NCBI GenBank assembly: GCA_019416775.1
Contig: DXWR01000293.1
Span: 1-13,668, forward strand
Direction: 5' to 3'
DNA from: Oscillospiraceae bacterium
Lineage (GTDB): Bacteria; Bacillota; Clostridia; Oscillospirales; Ruminococcaceae
Length of the DNA stretch: 13,668 nt
Made by a program: the position numbers and the translations under genes. This document shows, one piece after another, positions 6,896 through 13,451 of the stretch (its first letter is position 1; each line of letters opens with the position of its first letter). Under the pieces are notes generated by a model. The model was not told where the DNA came from, made no database searches, and saw nothing but the letters and a program-made list of their open reading frames with translations.

Positions 6896-6925
6896 AGAAA
6901 AAGCGAAATGTTTTGAGCGCTGATT

Positions 6926-8281
6926 TTATAGGAAGGTCAGCAGCACAAAATTCAAAATAAATAAAGCCGTCACAATCCAAAGGATAGGGTGAACGTTCTT
7001 GGCCTGTTTCTTGCAGATTTTGGTGATGCAGTAGAAGATGAATCCTGCCGCAATGCCGTAGGAAATACTGTAGCAGAGGGCCATAAAGATGCCGGTGAAA
7101 AAGGCGGGAACTGCTTCGCTGAAGTCGTCCCATTGAATCTCTTTGAAGGCGGAAATCATCATAATGCCAACTACGACTAAGGCTGGGGCGGTGGCGGCAA
7201 AGGGAATGGCGCTGACAAAAGTAGCCAGGAAAGAGCTGATAGCAAAGCAGAGAGCTACTACTACACTGGTTAAGCCGGTGCGTCCTCCGGCGCCGATCCC
7301 TGCGGCGCTTTCTACATAGGTGGTGGTGTTGGAGGTGCCGAAAATGGCGCCGATGGAGGTGGCGGTGGCGTCTGCAAACAGGGCTTTGTCCATCTTGGAT
7401 TTGAAACCGGGAGCGGTTTCCGCAGTGTGCTCGTCCTCTTCGCTGAAGATGCCGGTACGCCGTCCGGTGCCGATGAAGGTACCGATGGTATCAAAGGTAT
7501 CGGAAATACTGAAGGAGAAGATGGTCACCAGCACCAGCGGGATCTTGCCGGGATCAGAGAACAAAGAGCCCAATCCCTGGCTGGTAAAGATGGCGCCAAA
7601 GGTGGAGGGAAGCTGGCTGCAGGCGTCGGTAAAGCTGATGGTATCGGTGGTTACGGTGACCCCCATGGGAATGCCCAGCAGGGTGGTTACGATAATGCCG
7701 ATGAGAATGGCGCCTTTCACCTTACAAACCAGCAATACAATGGTCAATACCAGGCCGATGAGGAACAGCCACAAAGAAGGCTGATTCAGGGTGGCCAGGG
7801 CCGGCACATCGGAATTCAGGTTGATCAGGTCTACATTCAGCAAACCGATATAGGCCACATAGATCCCAATCCCACCACTGATGGCGTTTTGCAGACTGCG
7901 GGGAATGGCTTTAATGATGTATTTTCGGATTTTGGTTACTGTGATAAGAATGTTGATTAACCCGCAGATAAATACCATGGACAAAGCCTGCTGCCAGGTA
8001 AACCCTAGGGTAAAGCAGACAGTGTAAACAAAAAAGGCGTTCAGCCCCATGCCGGGGGCCAGCGCATAGGGGACATTGGCCACTAAGCCCATCACCAAGG
8101 TGCCCACTACCGCAGAAATGATGGTGGCTAAGAATACAGCGCCCCATTCCATGCCTGATTCGCTCAAAACTTTTGGGTTGATGGCAATGATGTAGGCCAT
8201 GGCAAAGAAGGTGGTTAAACCGGCAATCACCTCTTTGCCGATGGTGGTTCCGTTTTGTTTGAGTTTGAATAACCGCTCCAT
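6926..8281 (-). CDS. Purine (adenine/guanine/hypoxanthine) permease, AzgA/PbuG-type NCS2 family
   Basis: The product is 451 residues with about 12-14 membrane segments, the normal size for AzgA-like nucleobase:proton symporters. Family motifs are clear: NPKVLSESGM (35-44), APGMGLNAFF (75-84), SISDTFDTIGTFIG (258-271) and TSNTTTYVESAAGIGAGGRT (316-335). The residues DTFDTIG and TxVESAAG line the nucleobase site in this family. I chose ATG 8281, which follows AAGGAAG by about 8 nt. The longer frame from 8464 would include the promoter and leader, and its extra 61 residues are not family-like. The upstream leader contains a 10-bp closed stem and TTTGCAAA palindromes, so regulation by purine supply is plausible but unproven. 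Which purine it prefers cannot be told. Confidence 0.92.
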   Translation of the reverse strand: MERLFKLKQNGTTIGKEVIAGLTTFFAMAYIIAINPKVLSESGMEWGAVFLATIISAVVGTLVMGLVANVPYALAPGMGLNAFFVYTVCFTLGFTWQQALSMVFICGLINILITVTKIRKYIIKAIPRSLQNAISGGIGIYVAYIGLLNVDLINLNSDVPALATLNQPSLWLFLIGLVLTIVLLVCKVKGAILIGIIVTTLLGIPMGVTVTTDTISFTDACSQLPSTFGAIFTSQGLGSLFSDPGKIPLVLVTIFSFSISDTFDTIGTFIGTGRRTGIFSEEDEHTAETAPGFKSKMDKALFADATATSIGAIFGTSNTTTYVESAAGIGAGGRTGLTSVVVALCFAISSFLATFVSAIPFAATAPALVVVGIMMISAFKEIQWDDFSEAVPAFFTGIFMALCYSISYGIAAGFIFYCITKICKKQAKNVHPILWIVTALFILNFVLLTFL

Positions 8282-8308
8282 AACATCGACTTCCTTTTTC
8301 TCTTTTTT

Positions 8309-8373
8309 GTTTTGCAAAAGGCACGGAGCCGTTCCCTGTCCCACTACTTTGAGATGGAAGGCATTTGCAAAAC
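8309..8373 (-). promoter_or_regulatory. Structured leader of the purine permease mRNA
   Basis: In the minus-strand RNA, GUUUUGCAAA (8373-8364) can pair perfectly with UUUGCAAAAC (8318-8309), closing a 45-nt interior that can itself pair (CCUUCC with GGGAACGG, one bulge). The 5' arm starts about 5 nt after the predicted transcription start. The 3' arm is followed by a purine-rich stretch and the ribosome binding site. It does not match the purine riboswitch core that I know, so it may be a different regulatory RNA or only the footprint of repeated DNA operators. Confidence 0.35.
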
Positions 8374-8384
8374 AAGTTGCTTTC

Positions 8385-8413
8385 ATTTTAAAGCATCGGC
8401 AAAAGAAAAGCAA
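8385..8413 (-). promoter_or_regulatory. Probable promoter of the purine permease gene
   Basis: On the minus strand TTGCTT (8413-8408) and TAAAAT (8390-8385) are 17 nt apart. The -10 matches 5/6 and the -35 only 3/6, so the promoter is moderate. The predicted start near 8378 gives a leader of about 97 nt. Confidence 0.5.
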
Positions 8414-8525
8414 GAAAAAACGCCAAAATTCGTGGATTAATTGGGCACGCTGAGTCGTAGTCAAAAGGAGCGATGCTGAATGGCGGTTGCGCAGGGCAAT
8501 CTGCGGGAAAGCGGAATTTGCAAAT

Positions 8526-8548
8526 GAAAAAGCCGGGAAAATCCCGGC
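8526..8548 (-). terminator. Intrinsic terminator of the GH25 lysozyme gene
   Basis: GCCGGGA (8532-8538) and TCCCGGC (8542-8548) form a perfect GC-rich 7-bp stem with a 3-nt loop. On the minus strand it is followed by TTTTT. It lies about 63 nt past the lysozyme stop and separates that gene from the purine permease promoter. Confidence 0.88.
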
Positions 8549-8611
8549 AAAAAATGAAATTGCAAAACAAGTTTTAGTTGGTTAAGGTAAAAAACGCAAT
8601 GAGGTGAGAGA

Positions 8612-9358
8612 TCAAGGCTGATTGGGATAGGCTTGAAATTCCTGGGCTGTGCCTTGGAACACGTTCAGGTCGATGTAGGATTCTTCTCCCCGGTAGCCTT
8701 CCAGTTTGGCCCGGTTGGTGTACTGCCAAAAGGTCCAGTTTCTGCCGTCGGAGAGAGATGGTTGAGTGATAACATTACGAATCCAAATGTCGTATTCTGT
8801 ATACGCCCCGGCTAAATAGAGGGAGTAGGATTTTTCGGTGGCATAAAGGATAGGCTTCATGCCGTAATGCTCTTCCAACCGGTTCAACAGAATATCCAAT
8901 TGAGGACGGACGGTTTCCGGACTGGGAGGATTGGCTTCTTTGTCCCCGTAAAACTCCAGATCAATGACGGGCGGCAACATAGTTTCAATGGGGGAGACGG
9001 TGGCGATAAAATGGTCCGCTTGGGTTTCACCGCTGCTGTCATAGCTGAAAAAATGATAGGCGCCGATCCGCAAACCGGTTTGCTGGGCCTGTTGATAGTT
9101 CTCTGCAAAATAAGGATCCACATAGGAACTCCCTTCGGTGGCTTTGATAAAAGCAAAGGAGATGTTTTGAGAGGCTAACGTATCCCAGTCAATTTTTCCT
9201 TGGTAGGAGGAAACATCCACACCTCGCACCGGGTATCTGTCCGCGGAAGGATTGTTCAGCAAAATGACTCCGTTCCAGATCAGGGCAAAGAAAAGGATTG
9301 CAGCTGCAATGAGGACAGCCAAAACAGCAGATCCCCAGATAATCAATTTTCGTTTCAT
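8612..9358 (-). CDS. Membrane-anchored GH25 family lysozyme (N-acetylmuramidase)
   Basis: The product is 248 residues. Residues 1-30 are MKRK followed by a long hydrophobic stretch, an uncleaved signal anchor or signal peptide. A GH25 catalytic domain fills residues 44-240. The family's acidic residues are in place: Asp48 in RGVDVSSYQGKIDW, Asp133 and Glu135 in PPVIDLEFYG, and Asp230 in YIDLNVF. GH25 enzymes cleave the beta-1,4 bond between MurNAc and GlcNAc in peptidoglycan. No cell-wall binding repeats or SH3 domains follow, unlike many phage or autolytic members, and no holin or phage gene is near, so a host cell-wall remodelling role is more likely. It starts at ATG 9358 with AAAGGGAA about 8 nt upstream, has its own strong promoter and terminator, and is monocistronic. 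Confidence 0.93.
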   Translation of the reverse strand: MKRKLIIWGSAVLAVLIAAAILFFALIWNGVILLNNPSADRYPVRGVDVSSYQGKIDWDTLASQNISFAFIKATEGSSYVDPYFAENYQQAQQTGLRIGAYHFFSYDSSGETQADHFIATVSPIETMLPPVIDLEFYGDKEANPPSPETVRPQLDILLNRLEEHYGMKPILYATEKSYSLYLAGAYTEYDIWIRNVITQPSLSDGRNWTFWQYTNRAKLEGYRGEESYIDLNVFQGTAQEFQAYPNQP

Positions 9359-9459
9359 AATATAGTTCCCTTTGCTTTATATTTCCGAAGAGGCAATGAC
9401 GTTCTTTTGGTTAAGGCAGTACGTAACTGCATTTGCTTTCCAAAAATGTTTACGGGATT

Positions 9460-9488
9460 AGTATAATGAGGCAAACAGGTAAAGTCAA
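9460..9488 (-). promoter_or_regulatory. Sigma-A promoter of the GH25 lysozyme gene
   Basis: On the minus strand TTGACT (9488-9483) and TATACT (9465-9460) are 17 nt apart, each matching consensus 5/6. The predicted start near 9453 gives a leader of about 95 nt. The same bases read on the plus strand give TATAAT (9462-9467), but no good plus-strand -35 lies 16-18 nt upstream. Confidence 0.75.
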
Positions 9489-9623
9489 GGCGGCGGTTGC
9501 TTTGCAAAAAGGCGCAGCCGAAGAATGCTTGCGATTGGCATCTGGGCCTTTTTCCTGCTTAACAAGCATCGTCTGGGCTGCAACGGAATGGTTTCCATTT
9601 GGTAACTATCTCACAATAAAGTG

Positions 9624-9634
9624 CGTACTGTACG
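9624..9634. promoter_or_regulatory. Perfect palindrome CGTACTGTACG at the -35 position of the ADP-ribosylation operon
   Basis: CGTAC and GTACG flank a central T, an 11-bp perfect dyad. It sits where the -35 contact of the extended -10 promoter at 9649-9657 would be. A related dyad, GCAGT-N5-ACTGC, lies at 9416-9430. A bound repressor here would block the operon, while an activator could stand in for the missing -35. No regulator gene is adjacent to the operon. Confidence 0.4.
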
Positions 9635-9648
9635 ATTGTTGCTTTTCG

Positions 9649-9657
9649 TGTTATGAT
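9649..9657 (+). promoter_or_regulatory. Extended -10 promoter of the four-gene operon
   Basis: TG-T-TATGAT (9649-9657) is a good extended -10 element with no consensus -35. The predicted start near 9664 leaves only about 18 nt before the GTG at 9682, enough for the AGGAGGTG site at 9666-9673. The rest of the 9359-9681 gap holds the lysozyme promoter and no convincing gene. Confidence 0.55.
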
Positions 9658-9681
9658 AGCCATATAGGAGGTGCATTGGAA

Positions 9682-10311
9682 GTGACAGCAGCAGAAGTTT
9701 TGAAGTATTTGCAGCAGGAGATTCACACCACGGTAGTTGCCACCATTGATGGGGAGGGATTGCCTGTAACCTGTGCTATTGATATGATGGATGCTGATGA
9801 AAAAGGGTTGTATTTCCTCACCGCCAAAGGCAAGGGATTTTATCATCGGTTGAAAGAGACCGGCTTTTTGGCGCTGACCGGCATGAAGGGCGAAGACACT
9901 ATGTCCTGTGTGGCGGTGTCGGTGCGGGGAAAGGTAAAGGAGCTTGGCAGCGATTGGCTGCCCCGGCTGTTTGAAAAGAACCCTTATATGAGAGAGATTT
10001 ACCCCACGCCGGAATCCCAAAAGGCTTTGACAGTATTTTTGCTTTATCAGGGAAACGGCGAGTGGTTTGACTTGTCGAAAAAGCCCATTGAACGGTTTTC
10101 CTTTTCGTTTGGGCAGGCAGAGACAGAACCGGAAGGCTATTTGATTACCGGCGCCTGCATTGGCTGCCGTGCTTGCGAAGCGGTCTGTCCTCAAAACTGC
10201 ATTGATTTTTCTGCCGCCCCGGCAGTCATTGAGCAACAACATTGCCTGCACTGCGGAAACTGTATGGAAGTTTGTCCCCAGCAGGCAGTGATTCGGGAGG
10301 ACGCAACATGA
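9682..10311 (+). CDS. Flavin split-barrel (PPOX-like) protein fused to a two-[4Fe-4S] ferredoxin domain
   Basis: The product is 209 residues with two parts. Residues 1-140 form a PPOX-type flavin-binding split barrel (TTVVATIDGEGLPVTCAIDM, LYFLTAKGKGFYHRLKE, VAVSVRGKVKEL). Residues 150-209 form a bacterial ferredoxin with two complete cluster motifs: Cys159, 162, 165, 169 in CIGCRACEAVCP and Cys188, 191, 194, 198 in CLHCGNCMEVCP. It could pass electrons between a flavin and [4Fe-4S] clusters in the cytosol. The actual substrate is unknown. I chose GTG 9682 because AGGAGGTG (9666-9673) ends 8 nt before it; the TTG at 9676 is too close. The frame stays open upstream to 9433, but that stretch crosses the promoter. 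It is the first gene of the operon and overlaps the macrodomain gene by ATGA. Confidence 0.88.
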   Translation: MTAAEVLKYLQQEIHTTVVATIDGEGLPVTCAIDMMDADEKGLYFLTAKGKGFYHRLKETGFLALTGMKGEDTMSCVAVSVRGKVKELGSDWLPRLFEKNPYMREIYPTPESQKALTVFLLYQGNGEWFDLSKKPIERFSFSFGQAETEPEGYLITGACIGCRACEAVCPQNCIDFSAAPAVIEQQHCLHCGNCMEVCPQQAVIREDAT

Positions 10312-11087
10312 CACAAAAGGAAAGACGGCTGTATTTGATCCGAGAATTGTTGGAAGAGCAGCCAAGATATGCGAGGATGGAAATTCCGGAAGACGAAGCC
10401 AATCAAAAGCGTCTGCTCCGTTCTTTATTCAATATTCGGATGCCCCAACCGGTGAGCCCGGATTTTTTGAAGGTGCAGGACGCTTATCTGCAGGAGGAAA
10501 CCCGGCGAAAGGGAATCACCCAGCTGGTCGATCTGCAACCGGTGCAGGAAGGAATTTATCTCTGGCAGGGAGATATCACCACCCTGCGCTGTGACGCCAT
10601 CGTCAATGCGGCCAACAGCCAAATGCTGGGGTGCTTTGCCCCTTGTCACGGGTGCATTGACAATGCGATCCATACCTATGCCGGCGTGCAGCTTCGGCTG
10701 GCCTGCGGGGAATTGATGCAGCAGCAAGGGCATGAAGAAGAAACCGGTAAGGCGAAAATCACCCCCGGTTTTAATCTGCCCTGCCGTTATGTGCTGCACA
10801 CCGTTGGGCCGATTGTAGGCGGCCGGCTCACCAAAAGAGATCAGCAGTTGTTAGCTTCCTGCTACCGTTCCTGCTTGGAGCTTGCGGAGCAAAACAATGT
10901 AAAGAGCATTGCATTCTGCTGCATTTCCACCGGGGAGTTCCATTTTCCCAATGAGAAGGCGGCGGAAATCGCCATTCAGACCGTGAAAGAATATCGAGAA
11001 CGTACTTACAGTAAGATGGAGGTGATATTCAATGTTTTCAAGGAGACCGATCTTAACATTTACCGGAAACTACTGGAAGCAAATTGA
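10308..11087 (+). CDS. Zinc-dependent macrodomain protein, protein-ADP-ribose hydrolase
   Basis: The product is 259 residues: a helical N-terminal extension (1-75) and a macrodomain (76-259). ADP-ribose binding motifs are visible: QGDIT (87-91), AIVNAAN (97-103), GPIVGG (167-172) and STGEFHFP (207-214). The motif GCFAPCHGCIDN (108-119) carries the Cys109-His114-Cys116 triad that binds the catalytic zinc in zinc-dependent macrodomains of staphylococci and streptococci. Those enzymes remove ADP-ribose placed on a carrier protein by their partner sirtuin. The start ATG 10308 overlaps the previous stop as ATGA and has GGGAGG 7 nt upstream, implying translational coupling. The 3' end overlaps the sirtuin gene by 56 nt. 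Function as eraser of the neighbouring SirTM is strongly supported by family and context; the target is not known. Confidence 0.94.
   Translation: MTQKERRLYLIRELLEEQPRYARMEIPEDEANQKRLLRSLFNIRMPQPVSPDFLKVQDAYLQEETRRKGITQLVDLQPVQEGIYLWQGDITTLRCDAIVNAANSQMLGCFAPCHGCIDNAIHTYAGVQLRLACGELMQQQGHEEETGKAKITPGFNLPCRYVLHTVGPIVGGRLTKRDQQLLASCYRSCLELAEQNNVKSIAFCCISTGEFHFPNEKAAEIAIQTVKEYRERTYSKMEVIFNVFKETDLNIYRKLLEAN
11018..11026 (+). promoter_or_regulatory. Internal ribosome binding site for the sirtuin gene, within the macrodomain coding sequence
   Basis: GGAGGTGAT is a perfect nine-base match to the 3' end of 16S rRNA and ends 5 nt before ATG 11032. It lies inside the macrodomain gene, encoding part of KMEVIF. 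It is the main reason for placing the sirtuin start at 11032 rather than after the macrodomain stop. Confidence 0.85.
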
Positions 11088-11904
11088 AGCATTGAAGGAG
11101 GAGATCCAAACCGCGGACGCCATTGTCATTGGTGCTGGGGCAGGGTTGTCTACCTCTGCGGGATTCACCTACGACGGGGAGCGGTTTGAAAAGACCTTTG
11201 CCGATTTCCGCAAGAAGTATGGCATTCAGGATATGTATTCCGGGGGATTCTATCCCTACGACACATTGGAGGAATATTGGGCTTGGTGGAGCCGTCACAT
11301 TTTGGTCAACCGCTATGAAGCCGGCGTAGGACAACCTTATCGGGATCTGTTAGAGCTGGTGCAGGACAAAGATTATTTTGTGCTCACCACCAATGTGGAT
11401 CATCAATTCCAGCTTGCGGGATTCGACAAGAAACGCTTATTTTACACCCAGGGCGATTACGGACTGTGGCAGTGCTCTAAGCCTTGCCATCAAAAGACTT
11501 ATGATAACGAAGAAAGGGTCCGGCAGATGGTAGCCCGGCAGCAGGATATGAAGATTCCCACCGAACTCATTCCCAAATGCCCGGTCTGCGGCGCTCCCCT
11601 GACCATGAACCTGCGCTGTGACATGACTTTTGTGCAGGACGATGGGTGGTATGCCGCTTCCTATCGGTATGACGATTTCATCCGGCGTCATAAGGGAATG
11701 CACATTTTATTTTTGGAGCTGGGGGTGGGAGCCAATACCCCGGTGATTATCAAATATCCCTTCTGGCAGATGACGGCGAAGAACCCGAAGGCTGTTTATG
11801 CCTGTGTCAATTACGGCCAGGCGTTTTGCCCCAGGGAGATTGCAGCCCAGTCCATCTGCCTGGACGGGGATATGAAACAAGTTTTTGGAGATATCAAAAA
11901 GTAG
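11032..11904 (+). CDS. Class M sirtuin (SirTM), NAD-dependent protein ADP-ribosyltransferase
   Basis: The product is 290 residues. It has a Rossmann NAD site GAGAGLSTSAGF (34-45) followed by YDGERF, the conserved TTNVDHQF (119-126), and FYTQGDYG (138-145), where Gln140 replaces the catalytic His of deacetylase sirtuins. Four cysteines, CSKPC (148-152) and CPVC (183-186), fit the structural zinc site. ELGVGANTPVIIKYPFW (229-245) is the class M C-terminal signature. SirTM enzymes in Staphylococcus and Streptococcus ADP-ribosylate the lipoylated carrier GcvH-L, and the adjacent macrodomain reverses this. No gcvH-L or lplA2 is in this window, so the target here is probably different. Use of NAD+ releases nicotinamide. 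ATG 11032 is backed by a perfect Shine-Dalgarno; TTG 11092 is a weaker alternative that would avoid the overlap. Confidence 0.93.
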   Translation: MFSRRPILTFTGNYWKQIEALKEEIQTADAIVIGAGAGLSTSAGFTYDGERFEKTFADFRKKYGIQDMYSGGFYPYDTLEEYWAWWSRHILVNRYEAGVGQPYRDLLELVQDKDYFVLTTNVDHQFQLAGFDKKRLFYTQGDYGLWQCSKPCHQKTYDNEERVRQMVARQQDMKIPTELIPKCPVCGAPLTMNLRCDMTFVQDDGWYAASYRYDDFIRRHKGMHILFLELGVGANTPVIIKYPFWQMTAKNPKAVYACVNYGQAFCPREIAAQSICLDGDMKQVFGDIKK

Positions 11905-11922
11905 GGCAAAGGAGATGAGCAA

Positions 11923-13365
11923 ATGGATCGGCAAAATCTTTCCATGCTGATGGATTTTTATGAATTGACCATGGGGAATGGTTACTATAAAACAGGGCTA
12001 TGGCAAAAAATCACCTATTTCGATGTGTTTTTTCGAAATGTTCCGGATGGAGGCGGTTTTGCCATTGCTGCCGGGTTGGAACAGGTGGTGGAATACATCC
12101 AGCAGCTCCATTTTACCAAGGAAGATCTTGCTTACCTGGAAGGGAAACGGATATTTGACCGGGGCTTTCTGGATTATTTGCGCACCTTTCGCTTTACCGG
12201 AGATATTTATGCAGTGCCGGAAGGAACTCCGGTATTTCCCAATGAGCCGATCTTGACGGTGAAAGCGCCTGCGATCCAGGCGCAGCTGATTGAAACTGCA
12301 ATTCTGCTTCTTCTCAACCACCAGTCCCTGATTGCAACTAAGGCAAACCGCATCGTCCGGGCCGCCCAAGGAAAACCGGTTTTGGAATTCGGTGCCCGCC
12401 GTGCGCAAGGCGAGGACGGCGCTGTCATTGGGGCAAGGGCTGCTTACATTGGAGGATGTGCCGGCACCTCCTGCACCTTGACCGATGAACGGTTTGGCGT
12501 ACCCGCCGGGGGCACCATGGCGCATTCCTGGGTCCAGATGTTTGACAGCGAGTATGAGGCTTTCCAAGCCTATTGTAAGTTGTATCCTCATAATGCCACT
12601 TTGTTGGTGGACACCTACAACACTCTGAAAAGCGGGGTGCCCAACGCCATTCGAGTTTTCAAAGAAATTTTGCTTTCCCAAGGCATCACGGATTTTGCCA
12701 TTCGCCTGGATTCCGGCGACATTTCCTACCTCTCCAAAAAAGCCAGGGAAATGTTGGATGAAGCTGGACTGCAATGCTGTCAAATCGTGGCATCCAACTC
12801 GTTGGATGAATATTTAATCCGGGATCTCATGATGCAGGGCGCTCAAATTGATATGTTCGGTGTGGGAGAACGCCTGATTACAGCAAAGAGCGCCCCCGTG
12901 TTTGACGGCGTTTACAAATTGGTGGCGGTGGAAAATGACCGGAAGGAAATTATCCCCAAAATCAAGGTGAGCGAAAATATCGGAAAGATCACCAATCCAC
13001 ACTTTAAAAAGCTGTATCGATACTATGACCGAAACAGCGGCAAGGCGTTGGCTGACGAGCTTTGCCTTTGGAACGAAACGGTGGATGCAGCCAAGCCCCG
13101 CACCATCTTTGATCCCCACGCTGTTTGGAAAACCAAAACCTTGACGGATTTTGTGGCCCGGGAATTACAAGTTCCTATCTTCAAAAACGGGAACTGCGTT
13201 TATTCTCTTCCTGCGCTAAATGAAATCCAGTCTTACTGCGCCCAACAGGTGGAAACTCTTTGGGATGAGGTAAAGCGCTTTGAAAATCCCCACACTTATT
13301 ATGTGGATTTGTCTAAGGAACTTTGGGCCATTAAAAATCAGCTGCTGGAAAAAGCAAAATTGTGA
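11923..13365 (+). CDS. pncB: Nicotinate phosphoribosyltransferase
   Basis: The product is 480 residues, normal for the Bacillota type. The enzyme joins nicotinic acid and PRPP, with ATP hydrolysis, to make nicotinate mononucleotide in the Preiss-Handler route to NAD+. Conserved features are MDFYELTMGNGY (10-21), LEFGARRAQG (154-163), the phosphorylatable His201 in GGTMAHSW, VDTYNT (229-234), RLDSGDISY and FGVGERL. It begins 18 nt after the sirtuin stop with AAAGGAG about 8 nt before ATG 11923, so it is very likely cotranscribed. In context it could replace NAD+ consumed by the sirtuin. A nicotinamidase (PncA) would be needed to turn the released nicotinamide into its substrate, and none is in the window. 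A terminator-like hairpin follows. Confidence 0.95.
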   Translation: MDRQNLSMLMDFYELTMGNGYYKTGLWQKITYFDVFFRNVPDGGGFAIAAGLEQVVEYIQQLHFTKEDLAYLEGKRIFDRGFLDYLRTFRFTGDIYAVPEGTPVFPNEPILTVKAPAIQAQLIETAILLLLNHQSLIATKANRIVRAAQGKPVLEFGARRAQGEDGAVIGARAAYIGGCAGTSCTLTDERFGVPAGGTMAHSWVQMFDSEYEAFQAYCKLYPHNATLLVDTYNTLKSGVPNAIRVFKEILLSQGITDFAIRLDSGDISYLSKKAREMLDEAGLQCCQIVASNSLDEYLIRDLMMQGAQIDMFGVGERLITAKSAPVFDGVYKLVAVENDRKEIIPKIKVSENIGKITNPHFKKLYRYYDRNSGKALADELCLWNETVDAAKPRTIFDPHAVWKTKTLTDFVARELQVPIFKNGNCVYSLPALNEIQSYCAQQVETLWDEVKRFENPHTYYVDLSKELWAIKNQLLEKAKL

Positions 13366-13451
13366 TGTGCGTTGAGTTCTGCGGCACCGTGCATGGAGGA
13401 CGCAGGTAGAGCAGGGAAAGCTGCCTTGGGAAAACATAAGATCAGTTAAAA

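Larger units (their letters stand above)
8310..8573. repeat. Cluster of TTTGCAAA palindromes and a 14-bp direct repeat upstream of the purine permease
   Basis: The self-complementary octamer TTTGCAAA occurs at 8311-8318 (inside the perfect 10-mer TTTTGCAAAA, 8310-8319), 8364-8371 and 8517-8524 (inside ATTTGCAAAT, 8516-8525), with a 7/8 copy at 8559-8566. TTGCAAAACAAGTT is repeated exactly at 8365-8378 and 8560-8573. The non-coding stretch 8282-8611 otherwise holds only the permease promoter and leader and the lysozyme terminator. Confidence 0.55.

Noticed and set aside
8282..8400. Classical purine (xpt-type) riboswitch before the purine permease
   Set aside because: I looked for the conserved three-way junction and loop sequences and did not find them; the stem seen is different.
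8282..8464. 61-residue N-terminal extension of the purine permease
   Set aside because: It spans the predicted promoter and structured leader, and the family sequence begins at MERLF.
8612..9358. Phage endolysin origin for the GH25 gene
   Set aside because: It has an N-terminal membrane anchor, its own promoter and terminator, no wall-binding repeats and no phage genes nearby.
9416..9430. GCAGT-N5-ACTGC dyad in the lysozyme leader as an operator
   Set aside because: The arms are only 5 nt and the resemblance to the 9624 dyad is weak, so I do not call it as a feature by itself.
9433..9681. Upstream extension of the PPOX-ferredoxin gene from ATG 9433 or 9466
   Set aside because: It crosses the lysozyme promoter and the operon promoter, has no ribosome binding site, and shows no homology that I recognise.
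10242..10307. Extension of the macrodomain gene into the ferredoxin coding region
   Set aside because: Non-ATG start, no ribosome binding site of its own, and ATG 10308 has GGGAGG and an ATGA coupling overlap.
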